Shown here: piece after piece, positions 7,890-15,189 of the stretch
Layout of the letters: the number at the start of each line of letters is the position of its first letter
Numbering within the stretch: position 1 is the first letter of the stretch
Assembly: GCA_963798745.1 (NCBI GenBank)
Contig: CAWCUF010000007.1
Span: forward strand, 124,001-188,000
Reading direction: 5' to 3'
DNA from: Prado023 sp963798745
Lineage (GTDB): Bacteria > Actinomycetota > Actinomycetes > S36-B12 > CAIYMF01
DNA length: 64,000 nt
Notes under the pieces: model-generated
What the model was told of the DNA's origin: nothing
Databases searched by the model: none
What the model saw: the letters and a program-made list of their open reading frames with translations, nothing else
Made by a program: the position numbers and the translations under genes

Positions 7890-9248
7890 GTGGGCGAGGA
7901 GCGCGCCGAACCGGATCCCGCGCCCCCGGGCTACCACCTGCAGCGCCTGCCCGACGGGACGGTCCGCCAGCGCTCCCCGCTGAGCGGGACAGTGGTCTGG
8001 ACGGTGCCGGGCCGATCACATCGACCGCTGGCAGCGGTGGGCCCCGAGCCCGACCCGCTGCGCCCCGAGGATCGGGACCACCGGTGCGCCTTCTGCCCGG
8101 GCCGTCAGCTCGAGACACCACCGGAGAAGGCTCGGCTCGTACTCGACCCGACGGCGTCCGCCACGCAGCCGTGGCAGATCGTCGGCCACCTGCGGGCCGA
8201 GCAGCTCGACGAGACGCTTGCCGAGGTCCGCCGGATCCCCAACCTGTTCGAGATCCTGCCCCTGGAGTACTGGCAGGCCAACCACGGGTTCGCGATCCCC
8301 GCGGACGTGCAGGCTCGGGCCCACGACTACGCGGCCACGCAGGCCGGCCGGGAGCACGTGCTGGCGATCATGCGCACCCGGGCCAGGGCGGCCGGCGCCG
8401 ACCCGGAGCAGGTCGCGGCGCTGCCGGCCGACGAGCTCGTCGCCGCCTCGGTGCGGCTGTTCGCCAGCACGCACGACGTGATCGTGGCCCGCCGGCACTT
8501 CGTCGACGGGGCCACCCACGACGACCAGCTGGCCTCGTCCGGGGACCTCACGCCCGACGAGCACCACGCCTTCCTCGCCCTGACCGTCGATGCGCTCGGC
8601 GACCTGACCGGGTCCAGCCCGTTCGCCACCTATGTCTCGGTGTTCCAGAACTGGCTGCGCGCGGCCGGCGCCTCGTTCGAGCACCTGCACAAGCAACTCG
8701 TGGCCATCGACGAGTACGGACCGCTGATGACCCGGATCCTCGGCCTGCTGGCCGCGACCCCCGACCTGTTCAACGTCGGGGTGCTGGACCTCGCCATGGG
8801 CGACCGGCTGGTCATCGCCGAGAACGACCACGCGATCGCGCTGGCCGGGGTGGGGCACCGCTACCCCACCATCGAGCTCTACTCGACCGGGGCGGCCCAC
8901 CGGCCCTGGGAGCATCCGGTCGCGGCCCTGCGCGGCATGTCGGACCTGCTGCACGCCTGCCACGCGGCCACCGGGCGCCTGGTCCCCAGCAACGAGGAGT
9001 GGCACTACCGACCGGTGGGTGCGGGCGCGGCGATGCCCTGGCGGATCAACCTCAAATGGCGGATCTCCACCCTGGCCGGCTTCGAGGGCGGCACGAAGAT
9101 CAACGTGAACACGATCTCGCCGGCGCAGGTGCGGGCCCGGATGGTCACTGCGCTGCTCGGGCTGCGCGCGTCCGGGCGGATCGCAGAGCTGCGGATCGGT
9201 GACCAGTGCGCCCACCGGCCTGGCGCCCTGGGCTACCTGGGGGGCTGA
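7890..9248 (+). CDS. DUF4921 family protein (GalT/HIT-like fold)
   Basis: It is a 452-residue protein of the DUF4921 family, related to hexose-1-phosphate uridylyltransferases. HRCAFCPGRQLETPPE near residue 60 looks like the Cys-pair zinc/structural segment of GalT. ASFEHLHKQLVAIDEYG near residue 265 corresponds to the HxHxQ active-site region, with the first two His of the nucleotidyl-transfer site partly conserved. The C-terminal RINLKWRISTLAGFEGGTKINVN is strongly family-like. The GTG start 4 nt after the add stop is preferred because upstream residues are low-complexity. The 3' end overlaps the convergent kinase-like gene by 16 nt. A nucleotide-sugar or nucleotidyl-transfer reaction is inferred from fold only; no substrate is known to me. 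Confidence 0.8.
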   Translation: MGEERAEPDPAPPGYHLQRLPDGTVRQRSPLSGTVVWTVPGRSHRPLAAVGPEPDPLRPEDRDHRCAFCPGRQLETPPEKARLVLDPTASATQPWQIVGHLRAEQLDETLAEVRRIPNLFEILPLEYWQANHGFAIPADVQARAHDYAATQAGREHVLAIMRTRARAAGADPEQVAALPADELVAASVRLFASTHDVIVARRHFVDGATHDDQLASSGDLTPDEHHAFLALTVDALGDLTGSSPFATYVSVFQNWLRAAGASFEHLHKQLVAIDEYGPLMTRILGLLAATPDLFNVGVLDLAMGDRLVIAENDHAIALAGVGHRYPTIELYSTGAAHRPWEHPVAALRGMSDLLHACHAATGRLVPSNEEWHYRPVGAGAAMPWRINLKWRISTLAGFEGGTKINVNTISPAQVRARMVTALLGLRASGRIAELRIGDQCAHRPGALGYLGG

Positions 9249-9877
9249 GGCGTGCGCGCGGATCGGGCGCACCGGGCCAGGGCGGCGCGGGTCTGGGCGG
9301 CGCTCAACGGGCGGCAGCCCGCCGACACCGCCGCGGCCACGATCCCGGGTTCACGGCCGTAGAGCGCCTTGCCCCGGCGCAGGATCGTGCCCGGGGGCTT
9401 GCGGCGCTCGCGCAGGTCACGTGCGGCCCGGCGGAAGAAGTTCTTCCAGGGGTCGCGCACGATCACGATGGCGTCGAGCAGCAGGCCCGCCGAGCGCAGC
9501 TCGTCGACCAGCTCCGGGGCGAAGATCCCCTCGGCCACGAACGGGCCGGGACCGACCTCGACCAGCCGGGTTCCGACCGGTCCGTTCGTGGCGAAGTCGT
9601 ACACGGGGACGGTGCAGACCCCGCGCAGGCACAGCATCGCCAGGGCGTCGAGCGCGCTGCGGGCATCCCAACTGCCCGGATCGTCCCAGTCGACGATCCC
9701 GAGCTCAGGGGAGCGCGGCAGGGTGGGGTCCGAGCCCGCCCTGTAGAAGTCGTCTAGGTAGACCATCGGCAGCCCCAAGGCGCGCACGAGGGTCGACTTG
9801 CCCGAGCCGCTCGGACCGGCCAGCAGGATCACCCGACGTCGTTCGGCCGCGTCGTCCCCCGAGGACTCAGTGGCCAT
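9233..9877 (-). CDS. Uridine-kinase-like P-loop protein
   Basis: It is a 214-residue P-loop kinase. The Walker A is A-G-P-S-G-S-G-K-S-T at 20-29, followed by YLDDFYRAGSDPTLP, the DDFY acceptor-binding motif of the uridine kinase/phosphoribulokinase group. IVDWDDPGSWD and FVAEGIFAPEL also match that group. It plausibly phosphorylates a nucleoside such as uridine with ATP or GTP. The ATG at 9877 shares its A with the stop codon of deoC copy 2 (TGATG), so it is the second gene of a deoC-kinase operon. The C-terminus is Arg/Ala-rich and overlaps the convergent DUF4921 gene. The family assignment is firm; the exact substrate is inferred from context. Confidence 0.8.
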   Translation of the reverse strand: MATESSGDDAAERRRVILLAGPSGSGKSTLVRALGLPMVYLDDFYRAGSDPTLPRSPELGIVDWDDPGSWDARSALDALAMLCLRGVCTVPVYDFATNGPVGTRLVEVGPGPFVAEGIFAPELVDELRSAGLLLDAIVIVRDPWKNFFRRAARDLRERRKPPGTILRRGKALYGREPGIVAAAVSAGCRPLSAAQTRAALARCARSARTPQPPR

Positions 9878-10575
9878 CAACGACCGGGCCAGCGGCGCTG
9901 CCCGCCGTGGCGCCCGGCAACCTCGTCGAGCACCGCGCGGGTGCCCGACAGCCCCAGCCGGGTCGCCCCGGCCTCGACCAGCGCGAAGGCATCGCTCGCG
10001 GTCCGGATCCCGCCGCTGGCCTTCACCCCGAGCCGGCCGCCCACGGTGTTGGCCATCAGGGAGACCGCATGCGGGCTCGCCCCGCCCGCGGGGTGGAAGC
10101 CGGTGGACGTCTTGACGAAGTCCGCGCCGGCCTCCGCGGCGATCACGCAGGCCCGGACCACCTCGTCGTCGGTGAGCGTGGCCGTCTCGAGGATGACCTT
10201 GAGCAGGACGCCCTCGGTGGCAACCCGGACCGCCGCGATCTCCTTCTCCGTGACCCGCCACAGGCCCGCCTTGATCGCGCCGATGTCGACGACCATGTCC
10301 ACCTCGAGGGCACCGTCGGCCACCGCGCGCACCGCCTCCGCCGCCTTGAGCGCGGCGTGATGCTTGCCGCTCGGGAAGCCGACCACCGTGCAGGTGGCGA
10401 TCCCGGGGTCCAGCAGCCCAGCGGGCAGGGGCAGGAACGACGGTGAGACGCACACCGAGTACACGCCCAGCTCGTTGGCCTCCACGCACAGCGCGGCCAC
10501 GTCCTCGGGGGTCGCCTCGGGCTTGAGCAGGGTGTGGTCGACCATGCGGGCCAGTTCTGCGCGCGAGCACTCCAT
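9877..10575 (-). CDS. deoC: Deoxyribose-phosphate aldolase, copy 2
   Basis: This is a second aldolase of the same reaction as the 1531-2235 gene, 232 residues long. It has D93, K126, the Schiff-base K155 and K185 at identical positions and is identical to copy 1 over long runs such as SPSFLPL, CTVVGFPSGKHHA, FVKTSTGFHP and LMANTVG. The start is the ATG aligning with copy 1; a CAGAAT box lies 7 nt upstream. An ATG at 10584 is the alternative. Its stop overlaps the start of the uridine-kinase-like gene, unlike copy 1, which stands alone. The two copies diverge mainly in surface positions and the C-terminal tail. Both look active, so this is a real duplication or an acquired paralogue rather than a decayed one. 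Confidence 0.93.
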   Translation of the reverse strand: MECSRAELARMVDHTLLKPEATPEDVAALCVEANELGVYSVCVSPSFLPLPAGLLDPGIATCTVVGFPSGKHHAALKAAEAVRAVADGALEVDMVVDIGAIKAGLWRVTEKEIAAVRVATEGVLLKVILETATLTDDEVVRACVIAAEAGADFVKTSTGFHPAGGASPHAVSLMANTVGGRLGVKASGGIRTASDAFALVEAGATRLGLSGTRAVLDEVAGRHGGQRRWPGR

Positions 10576-10582
10576 GCCCGGC

Positions 10583-10588
10583 ATTCTG
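10583..10588 (-). promoter_or_regulatory. Candidate -10 box of deoC copy 2, leaderless
   Basis: CAGAAT on the minus strand, 7 nt before the ATG at 10575. The arrangement mirrors deoC copy 1. Confidence 0.4.
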
Positions 10589-10725
10589 GCGGGTCGGCGT
10601 CCGACGCGGCGTACTGGGTGCCCTCGGCAGGGGCTTCGGGCGGCTGGGCCGTCTGGGGATGGGTCTCGGGAGGCTCGCTGACCCGGTTCCCTCGTCGTGG
10701 TCGTGGGTCGTGGTCGCGGTCGTGG

Positions 10726-11166
10726 CTACTGGCAGGGCCGCTGCATCAGGGCGCTGACGTAGTCGTCGGGGGCACCGGCCGCGCGGGCTGCCTCGGAGAT
10801 GATGCCCAGGTAGCGGGCTGAGGGCAGGCCGCCCTCGTAGGCGTCGACAACGTAGAGCCACGCCATCTCGTCGCCGGTCAGGGTCTGCACCCGGACGTGC
10901 ACCTTGCGATGGATCCCGAGCTCGGAGCCCTCCCAGTGGTCCAGCAGGGGCTCGTCCTCGGGGGCGACGTCGTAGACCATCACGTACACGCTGTGGCCCG
11001 GTTCCTCCACGACGGTGGCCAGCGCGCCCTCCCAGCCGAGGTCCTCGCCGGCGAAGGTCAGGCGCCAATCGGCCAGCCAGCCCGCGCCGAGCGCCGGGGA
11101 GCGCGGCGCCCGTTCGAGCATCTGTCGGGGGTCGAGGTTCGACCCGTACGCCGCGTAGAGGACCAC
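10726..11166 (-). CDS. Gamma-glutamylcyclotransferase-like (AIG2/GGCT fold) protein
   Basis: It is a 146-residue protein of the GGCT/AIG2 superfamily. LYAAYGSNLDPRQM at residues 3-16 holds the YGSN glycine-rich loop that binds the gamma-glutamyl group, and PEDEPLLDHWEGSELGIHRK contains the conserved acidic/Glu region. Family members release 5-oxoproline from gamma-glutamyl peptides or act on related amide substrates; the specific substrate here is unknown. The GTG start has a TACCCT box 7 nt upstream. It is divergent from lpdA with 100 nt between starts, an arrangement I recall from other actinobacteria. Confidence 0.85.
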   Translation of the reverse strand: MVLYAAYGSNLDPRQMLERAPRSPALGAGWLADWRLTFAGEDLGWEGALATVVEEPGHSVYVMVYDVAPEDEPLLDHWEGSELGIHRKVHVRVQTLTGDEMAWLYVVDAYEGGLPSARYLGIISEAARAAGAPDDYVSALMQRPCQ

Positions 11167-11173
11167 GTCGCAC

Positions 11174-11179
11174 AGGGTA
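11174..11179 (-). promoter_or_regulatory. Candidate -10 box of the GGCT-like gene, leaderless
   Basis: TACCCT on the minus strand, 7 nt before the GTG at 11166. Confidence 0.5.
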
Positions 11180-11253
11180 GTTGCTCAGCGGCCGACCGGG
11201 AAGGTTCAGGGCGTCCGAGTCGGCCCATAGCGAGCCGAAGTGGCCAAGTGCGC

Positions 11254-11259
11254 GATGAT
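11254..11259 (+). promoter_or_regulatory. Weak candidate -10 box of lpdA
   Basis: GATGAT, 7 nt before the ATG at 11267. It keeps A2 and T6 but lacks T1, so it is a weaker case than the others. Confidence 0.3.
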
Positions 11260-11266
11260 CGCCTCC

Positions 11267-12643
11267 ATGACCTCGGTGGCGATCGTCGGCGGTGGCCCAG
11301 GCGGGTACGAGGCGGCACTGGTCGCCGCCCAGTTGGGCGCGGATGTGACGCTCGTCGACTCCGACGGGATCGGGGGATCGGCGGTGCTCACCGACTGCGT
11401 GCCCAGCAAGGCGCTGCTGGCGGTGGCCGAGTCCGCGACCCAGGTCCGTGCCAGCGGCGCCCTGGGGATCACGGGTGCCGCGTCGGCCGTCGGGGTCGAT
11501 CTGGCTGCGGTCAATAGCCGGATCCGCGGCCTGGCCACTGCCCAGAGCCAGGACACTGCGCGGCGCTGCGAGCAGGCCGGGGTCCGACTGCTGGCCGGTC
11601 GCGGGCGCCTGGCGGGCCCCGGCGCGGTGGTGGCCGAGTTGGCCGACGGCGGGGAGGTGCACATCGACGCCGACGCGATCCTGCTGGCCACCGGAGCCCG
11701 GCCGCGGGTGCTCGACACCGCCGTGCCCGACGGGCAGCGGATCCTGTCCTGGGAGCAGGTCTACTGCCTCGAGGAGGTGCCTGAGCACCTCGTCGTGGTC
11801 GGCTCCGGGGTCACCGGCGCGGAGTTCGCGTGTGCCTATCAGGCTCTGGGCGCCCGGGTGACGTTGGTGTCCAGCCGCGAGCGCGTCCTGCCCGGGGAGG
11901 ACCCGGACGCCGCGCAGGTGCTCGAGGACGTGTTCGAGCGCCGGGGGATGACCGTCCTGCGCCGCTCCCGGGCCCAGGCCGCCACCCGGACCCGCGACGG
12001 TGTGCTGGTGACCCTGGCCGACGGGCGCACCATCGCCGGGTCGCACTGCCTCATGGCGGTCGGGTCGGTGCCCAACGCCGAGGGACTCGGCCTGGCCGAG
12101 GCCGGGGTGCGCACCACCGACTCCGGGTTCGTCGAGGTCGACCGGGTGTCGCGGACCTCGGTGCGCGGGGTCTACGCCGCCGGCGACTGCACCGGCGTGC
12201 TGCTGCTGGCCTCCGTCGCCGCGATGCAGGGCCGGATCGCCATGTGGCACGCACTGGGCGCCGCGGTCGCGCCGCTGAACCTGCGGACGGTGAGCTCCAA
12301 CGTGTTCACCGACCCCGAGATCGCCACGGTGGGCTACACCCAGGCCGATGTCGACGCCGGGCGGGTCAACGCTGAGGTGGTCACCCTGCCGCTGGCCACC
12401 AACGCGCGGGCCAAGATGCAGGCCATGACCGATGGCTTCGTGAAGGTGATCTGCCGGCGGGGCACGCGCATCGTGATCGGCGGGGTGGTCGTGGCCCCGA
12501 AGGCCTCCGAGCTGGTGTTCGGTCTCGCCCTGGCGATCGAATCGCGGATGACGGTCGATGAGGTGGCGGCCACGTTCACGGTGTACCCGTCGTTGACCGG
12601 CTCGATCGCCGAGGCTGCGCGCCGGCTTCGTGCCCGCGAGTGA
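11267..12643 (+). CDS. lpdA: NAD(P)H-quinone dehydrogenase of the LpdA type
   Basis: This is a 458-residue flavoprotein of the class I pyridine-nucleotide disulfide oxidoreductase fold. It has the FAD site VGGGPGGYEAA at 7-17, the NAD site VVVGSGVTGAEFACAY near 178 and the second FAD motif VYAAGDCTG near 300. The redox disulfide of lipoamide dehydrogenases is lost: GGSAVLTDCVPSK keeps C44 but has A39 where the first Cys belongs. The C-terminal His of the HPT motif is also absent (VYPSLTGSIAEAA). This matches M. tuberculosis Rv3303c (LpdA), a quinone reductase rather than a true lipoamide dehydrogenase. Quinone reduction is therefore the likelier job. Its last codons are part of an 18-bp direct repeat. 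Confidence 0.88.
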   Translation: MTSVAIVGGGPGGYEAALVAAQLGADVTLVDSDGIGGSAVLTDCVPSKALLAVAESATQVRASGALGITGAASAVGVDLAAVNSRIRGLATAQSQDTARRCEQAGVRLLAGRGRLAGPGAVVAELADGGEVHIDADAILLATGARPRVLDTAVPDGQRILSWEQVYCLEEVPEHLVVVGSGVTGAEFACAYQALGARVTLVSSRERVLPGEDPDAAQVLEDVFERRGMTVLRRSRAQAATRTRDGVLVTLADGRTIAGSHCLMAVGSVPNAEGLGLAEAGVRTTDSGFVEVDRVSRTSVRGVYAAGDCTGVLLLASVAAMQGRIAMWHALGAAVAPLNLRTVSSNVFTDPEIATVGYTQADVDAGRVNAEVVTLPLATNARAKMQAMTDGFVKVICRRGTRIVIGGVVVAPKASELVFGLALAIESRMTVDEVAATFTVYPSLTGSIAEAARRLRARE

Positions 12644-12663
12644 CAGCCGGCTTCGTGCCCGCG
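12621..12663 (+). repeat. 18-bp direct repeat across the lpdA stop codon
   Basis: GCCGGCTTCGTGCCCGCG occurs at 12621-12638, inside the last lpdA codons, and again at 12646-12663 after the TGA. The period is 25 nt. It looks like a short tandem duplication of the 3' end of lpdA. Confidence 0.8.
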
Positions 12664-12681
12664 CCTGAGGAGGATGAGCAG

Positions 12682-13497
12682 ATGGGCGACCAGCGACTGC
12701 CGGCGGGCAGTGGGCTGAGCCTGGCGACCGTGGGCAACCTGCGCGACGTCGGTGGCTGGTCGGTGCGTGGTGGCGGGCAGGTGGCACCAGGGCTCGTGTA
12801 CCGCTCCACCGACCTGAGCCGGTTGGCCGAGCCCGACCTGTCGACGTTCGCCGCCCTGGGAATCCGCACGGTGTTCGACCTGCGCACAGCGGCCGAGCGG
12901 TTGGCGGCCCCGGACGTGCTGCCCCTGGGCGCCGGCTACCGCGCGCTGGACGTGCTGGCCGACTCGACGATGTCCATCCCGGCCAACCTGGCGGGCCTGC
13001 TCGCCGATCCGCCGGCGGCGACCCGGGCCCTACGCGGGGAGGGCGTCGGGGCACTGTTCGACCTCGCCTACCGCGAGATCGTGACGCTGCGCAGCGCCCG
13101 GCGCGGTTACCGGCACCTGTTCCGCGACCTGGCCGCACCGCAGGTGGGACCCGCCCTCGTGCACTGCACCGCGGGCAAGGACCGCACCGGGTGGGCGGTG
13201 GCGGTGCTGCTCCTGCTGCTCGGGGTCAGCGAGGAGGACGTCCTGGCCGAGTACCTGCGTACCAACGAGTTCCTCCTGCCGGTCCTGACTCCGATCCTCG
13301 ACCAGTTCGAGGCAGCCGGTGGTGACCCCACAGTGCTCAGCCCGGTCCTGGGAGTGGCGCCGGGCTACCTGGAGGCAGGTTTCGACGAGGTGCGCCAGCA
13401 GTACGGGTCGATGGACGCCTACGTGGCCCACGGCCTGCGCCTGGACGCCGACACGATCAACGGCCTGCGCCGCAACCTGCTCGACGCCAGCCCCTGA
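12682..13497 (+). CDS. Tyrosine-phosphatase-like protein
   Basis: It is a 271-residue phosphatase of the Y_phosphatase3 group. The P-loop H161-C162-T-A-G-K-D-R168-T-G carries the catalytic Cys and Arg. LSLATVGNLRDVGGW near the start and LVYRSTDLSRL near 38 are typical of the bacterial PtpB-like or lipid-phosphatase-like group, as is LRTAAER near 67. Such enzymes dephosphorylate phosphotyrosine, phosphoserine or phosphoinositides; which applies here is unknown. The ATG at 12682 follows GAGGAGGATGAG, a strong ribosome binding site. An in-frame GTG at 12640 overlapping the lpdA stop is possible but would add only repeat-derived residues. It is likely co-transcribed with lpdA. Confidence 0.85.
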   Translation: MGDQRLPAGSGLSLATVGNLRDVGGWSVRGGGQVAPGLVYRSTDLSRLAEPDLSTFAALGIRTVFDLRTAAERLAAPDVLPLGAGYRALDVLADSTMSIPANLAGLLADPPAATRALRGEGVGALFDLAYREIVTLRSARRGYRHLFRDLAAPQVGPALVHCTAGKDRTGWAVAVLLLLLGVSEEDVLAEYLRTNEFLLPVLTPILDQFEAAGGDPTVLSPVLGVAPGYLEAGFDEVRQQYGSMDAYVAHGLRLDADTINGLRRNLLDASP

Positions 13498-13498
13498 C

Positions 13499-13616
13499 AC
13501 CCACCCGCCCCCCCACCCCCACCCCGGCCCCGCCCCCCACCCCGGCCCCGCCCCCCACCCCCGGCCCCGCCCCCCCACCCCCACCCCCACCCCGGCCCCA
13601 CCCCCACCCCGGCCCG
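13499..13616 (+). repeat. C-rich low-complexity tract, G-quadruplex-prone on the minus strand
   Basis: About 118 nt consist almost only of runs of 3-7 C broken by A, GG or G: CCCCCACCCCCACCCCGG and variants repeat with an irregular 6-17-nt rhythm. It lies directly after the phosphatase stop codon. The complementary strand has well over eight G-runs of four or more, enough for stacked quadruplexes. There is no coding signal. Confidence 0.9.
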
Positions 13617-13633
13617 CCGGAATCTGGGATCGC

Positions 13634-13653
13634 GTTGCTCTTCTTCGAGCAAC
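13634..13653 (+). other. Perfect hairpin in the leader of the glutamine amidotransferase gene
   Basis: GTTGCTC, then TTCTTC, then GAGCAAC: a 7-bp stem with a 6-nt loop. There is no U-run after it, so a simple intrinsic terminator is unlikely. It could stop upstream transcripts after the C-rich tract or be structural chance. Confidence 0.4.
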
Positions 13654-13775
13654 AAGTTGCCGAGTTGTTCCGCGCGGCTGCGCCGCCCACGCTGCTCGCC
13701 GAGCGACTGCCCCACTCCCGCTGATAGGCAGGAGGTTGCCGCGCAGCCCGCGCCGGGCACGGACGAGGAGGACAC

Positions 13776-14606
13776 ATGTGTCGTTGGATGGCGTACCGCG
13801 GATCACCGATCCCGTTGGGCGAGTTGCTCCTGGCCCCGAAGCACTCCCTCATCTACCAGAGCCTGCACTCGACCATGGGCGCCGAGACCACCAACGGCGA
13901 CGGGTTCGGCCTCGGTTGGTACGGCCAGGGCGACACCCCCGGCACGTTCCACAGCACCGAGCCGGCCTGGAACGACCGCAACCTGGCCGATCTGGCCCGG
14001 CACCTGGTCTCCCCACTGGCCTTCGCGCACGTGCGCGCCGCCACCGGCGGCCCCATCCAGGAGAGCAACTGCCATCCCTTCCGACACGCGAACTGGCTGT
14101 GGATGCACAACGGCCTGATCCGGGAGTTCGCGACCGTGAAGCGTGAGCTGGCCTTCGCCGTCGACCCCTCGCTGTACCACCTCATCGAGGGATCGACGGA
14201 CTCCGAGGTCTTCTTCTACCTCGCCCTGACGATGGGCCTTGCCGATGACCCGATCGAGGCCGTGGCGAAGGCGGTCGGCTTCATCGAGGACACCGGGCAT
14301 CGCCATGGTGTCGAGCACCCGATCCAGATGACCGTGGCGACCACGGACGGAGATCGGGTCTGGGCCTTCCGCTACTCCAGCGAGGGTGTCTCGCGCTCGC
14401 TGTTCCACAGTGCCGACGTGGCCCTGCTGCACCAGCGGTACCCGGACAATCCCAACCTGCACAATTTCTCCGACGACAGCCGCCTGATCGTCTCCGAACC
14501 GCTGGGCGACCTGCCCGGGGCGTGGTACGAGGTCCCGGAGGCGACCTCGGTCACCGTTACCGGCGGCACCGAGGAGCTGCGTCCGTTCGTCCCACGCCGC
14601 GCATGA
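13776..14606 (+). CDS. Class II glutamine amidotransferase
   Basis: It is a 276-residue Ntn-type amidotransferase of the GATase_6/YafJ-EgtC-like group. The catalytic Cys2 follows the initiator Met (MCRWMAYRG). Conserved segments are ETTNGDGFGLGWYG near 37-50, FAHVRAATGGPIQESNCHPF near 84 and WLWMHNGLI near 108. These line the glutaminase pocket that releases ammonia from glutamine. No synthase partner domain is present, so the acceptor is unknown. EgtC itself hydrolyses a gamma-glutamyl bond in ergothioneine synthesis, but no other egt gene is nearby. The start has GAGGAGG 5 nt upstream of the ATG. It ends 96 nt from the convergent GNAT gene. Confidence 0.85.
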   Translation: MCRWMAYRGSPIPLGELLLAPKHSLIYQSLHSTMGAETTNGDGFGLGWYGQGDTPGTFHSTEPAWNDRNLADLARHLVSPLAFAHVRAATGGPIQESNCHPFRHANWLWMHNGLIREFATVKRELAFAVDPSLYHLIEGSTDSEVFFYLALTMGLADDPIEAVAKAVGFIEDTGHRHGVEHPIQMTVATTDGDRVWAFRYSSEGVSRSLFHSADVALLHQRYPDNPNLHNFSDDSRLIVSEPLGDLPGAWYEVPEATSVTVTGGTEELRPFVPRRA

Positions 14607-14702
14607 CCTGAACTGGTCGGCGACGGCTCAGGCCGGCAGTGGGCCGACCCGCAGTGGGCCGGGCAGCCACGGGTGGGCGCCTGCACGTCGTCGTGCGCAA
14701 CG

Positions 14703-15155
14703 TCACCTTGGTGCGCTCGAGCCCGTCGGCGTGAACACCCACCGATGCGGTCCGGCCCCCGGTTTCACCCACGGCTGCCCGACTACCGCCCACCCTGCCT
14801 TGGTGTAGAAGCCCAACGAGCTGACCCGGGCCATGGCCCAGAGCGTGGCCGCGCCGTGGTCTTCTGCGGTCTGCACGGCCAGGTCGAGGACGCGCAGGCC
14901 CACCCCGGTACCGCGGTGGTCGGCCCGAACGGCCATGCTGCGCAACCGCCACGTCGGCGCCGGGAGGTCCCCGGGGCCGGGCCACGGGGCAGCGCCGATC
15001 GTGGTCGCCCCGATCGGCTGCCCATCGTCGAACGCGCCCACGTGCACAGCGTCAGCCGGCGCAGGACCGTCCCCGGGCAGCGGGCCGTCCGGGCGCAGCA
15101 CGGCCAACTGCAGGCCACGAACCTCGGCCAGCTCAGCCAGCCGAACGCTCAGCAC
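14703..15155 (-). CDS. GNAT family N-acetyltransferase
   Basis: It is a 150-residue GNAT domain. RLRSMAVRADHRGTGVGLRVL at about 70-90 contains the acetyl-CoA-binding R-G-T-G-V-G loop. LGFYTKAGWAVVGQ near 113 is the C-terminal beta-strand pair typical of the fold. The acceptor substrate is not predictable. The GTG start lies 35 nt after the stop of the carboxylase alpha-chain gene on the same strand, so it may be the tail of that transcript. No promoter-like box stands out in the gap. Confidence 0.85.
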   Translation of the reverse strand: MLSVRLAELAEVRGLQLAVLRPDGPLPGDGPAPADAVHVGAFDDGQPIGATTIGAAPWPGPGDLPAPTWRLRSMAVRADHRGTGVGLRVLDLAVQTAEDHGAATLWAMARVSSLGFYTKAGWAVVGQPWVKPGAGPHRWVFTPTGSSAPR

Positions 15156-15189
15156 ACCCGATCCCGTCCGCAGCCCGACGCCCGCAGCC

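Noticed and set aside
9233..13138. A minus-strand open frame of about 1300 codons from the kinase gene leftwards through deoC copy 2, lpdA and beyond
   Set aside because: Only its last 214 codons (9233-9877) have family motifs. The rest is antisense to lpdA and out of frame with deoC, with Arg/Gly/Pro-rich shadow composition typical of high-GC DNA.
13634..13653. The hairpin before the amidotransferase gene as an intrinsic terminator
   Set aside because: No U-run follows and the stem is only 7 bp. I list it as a structure without claiming termination.
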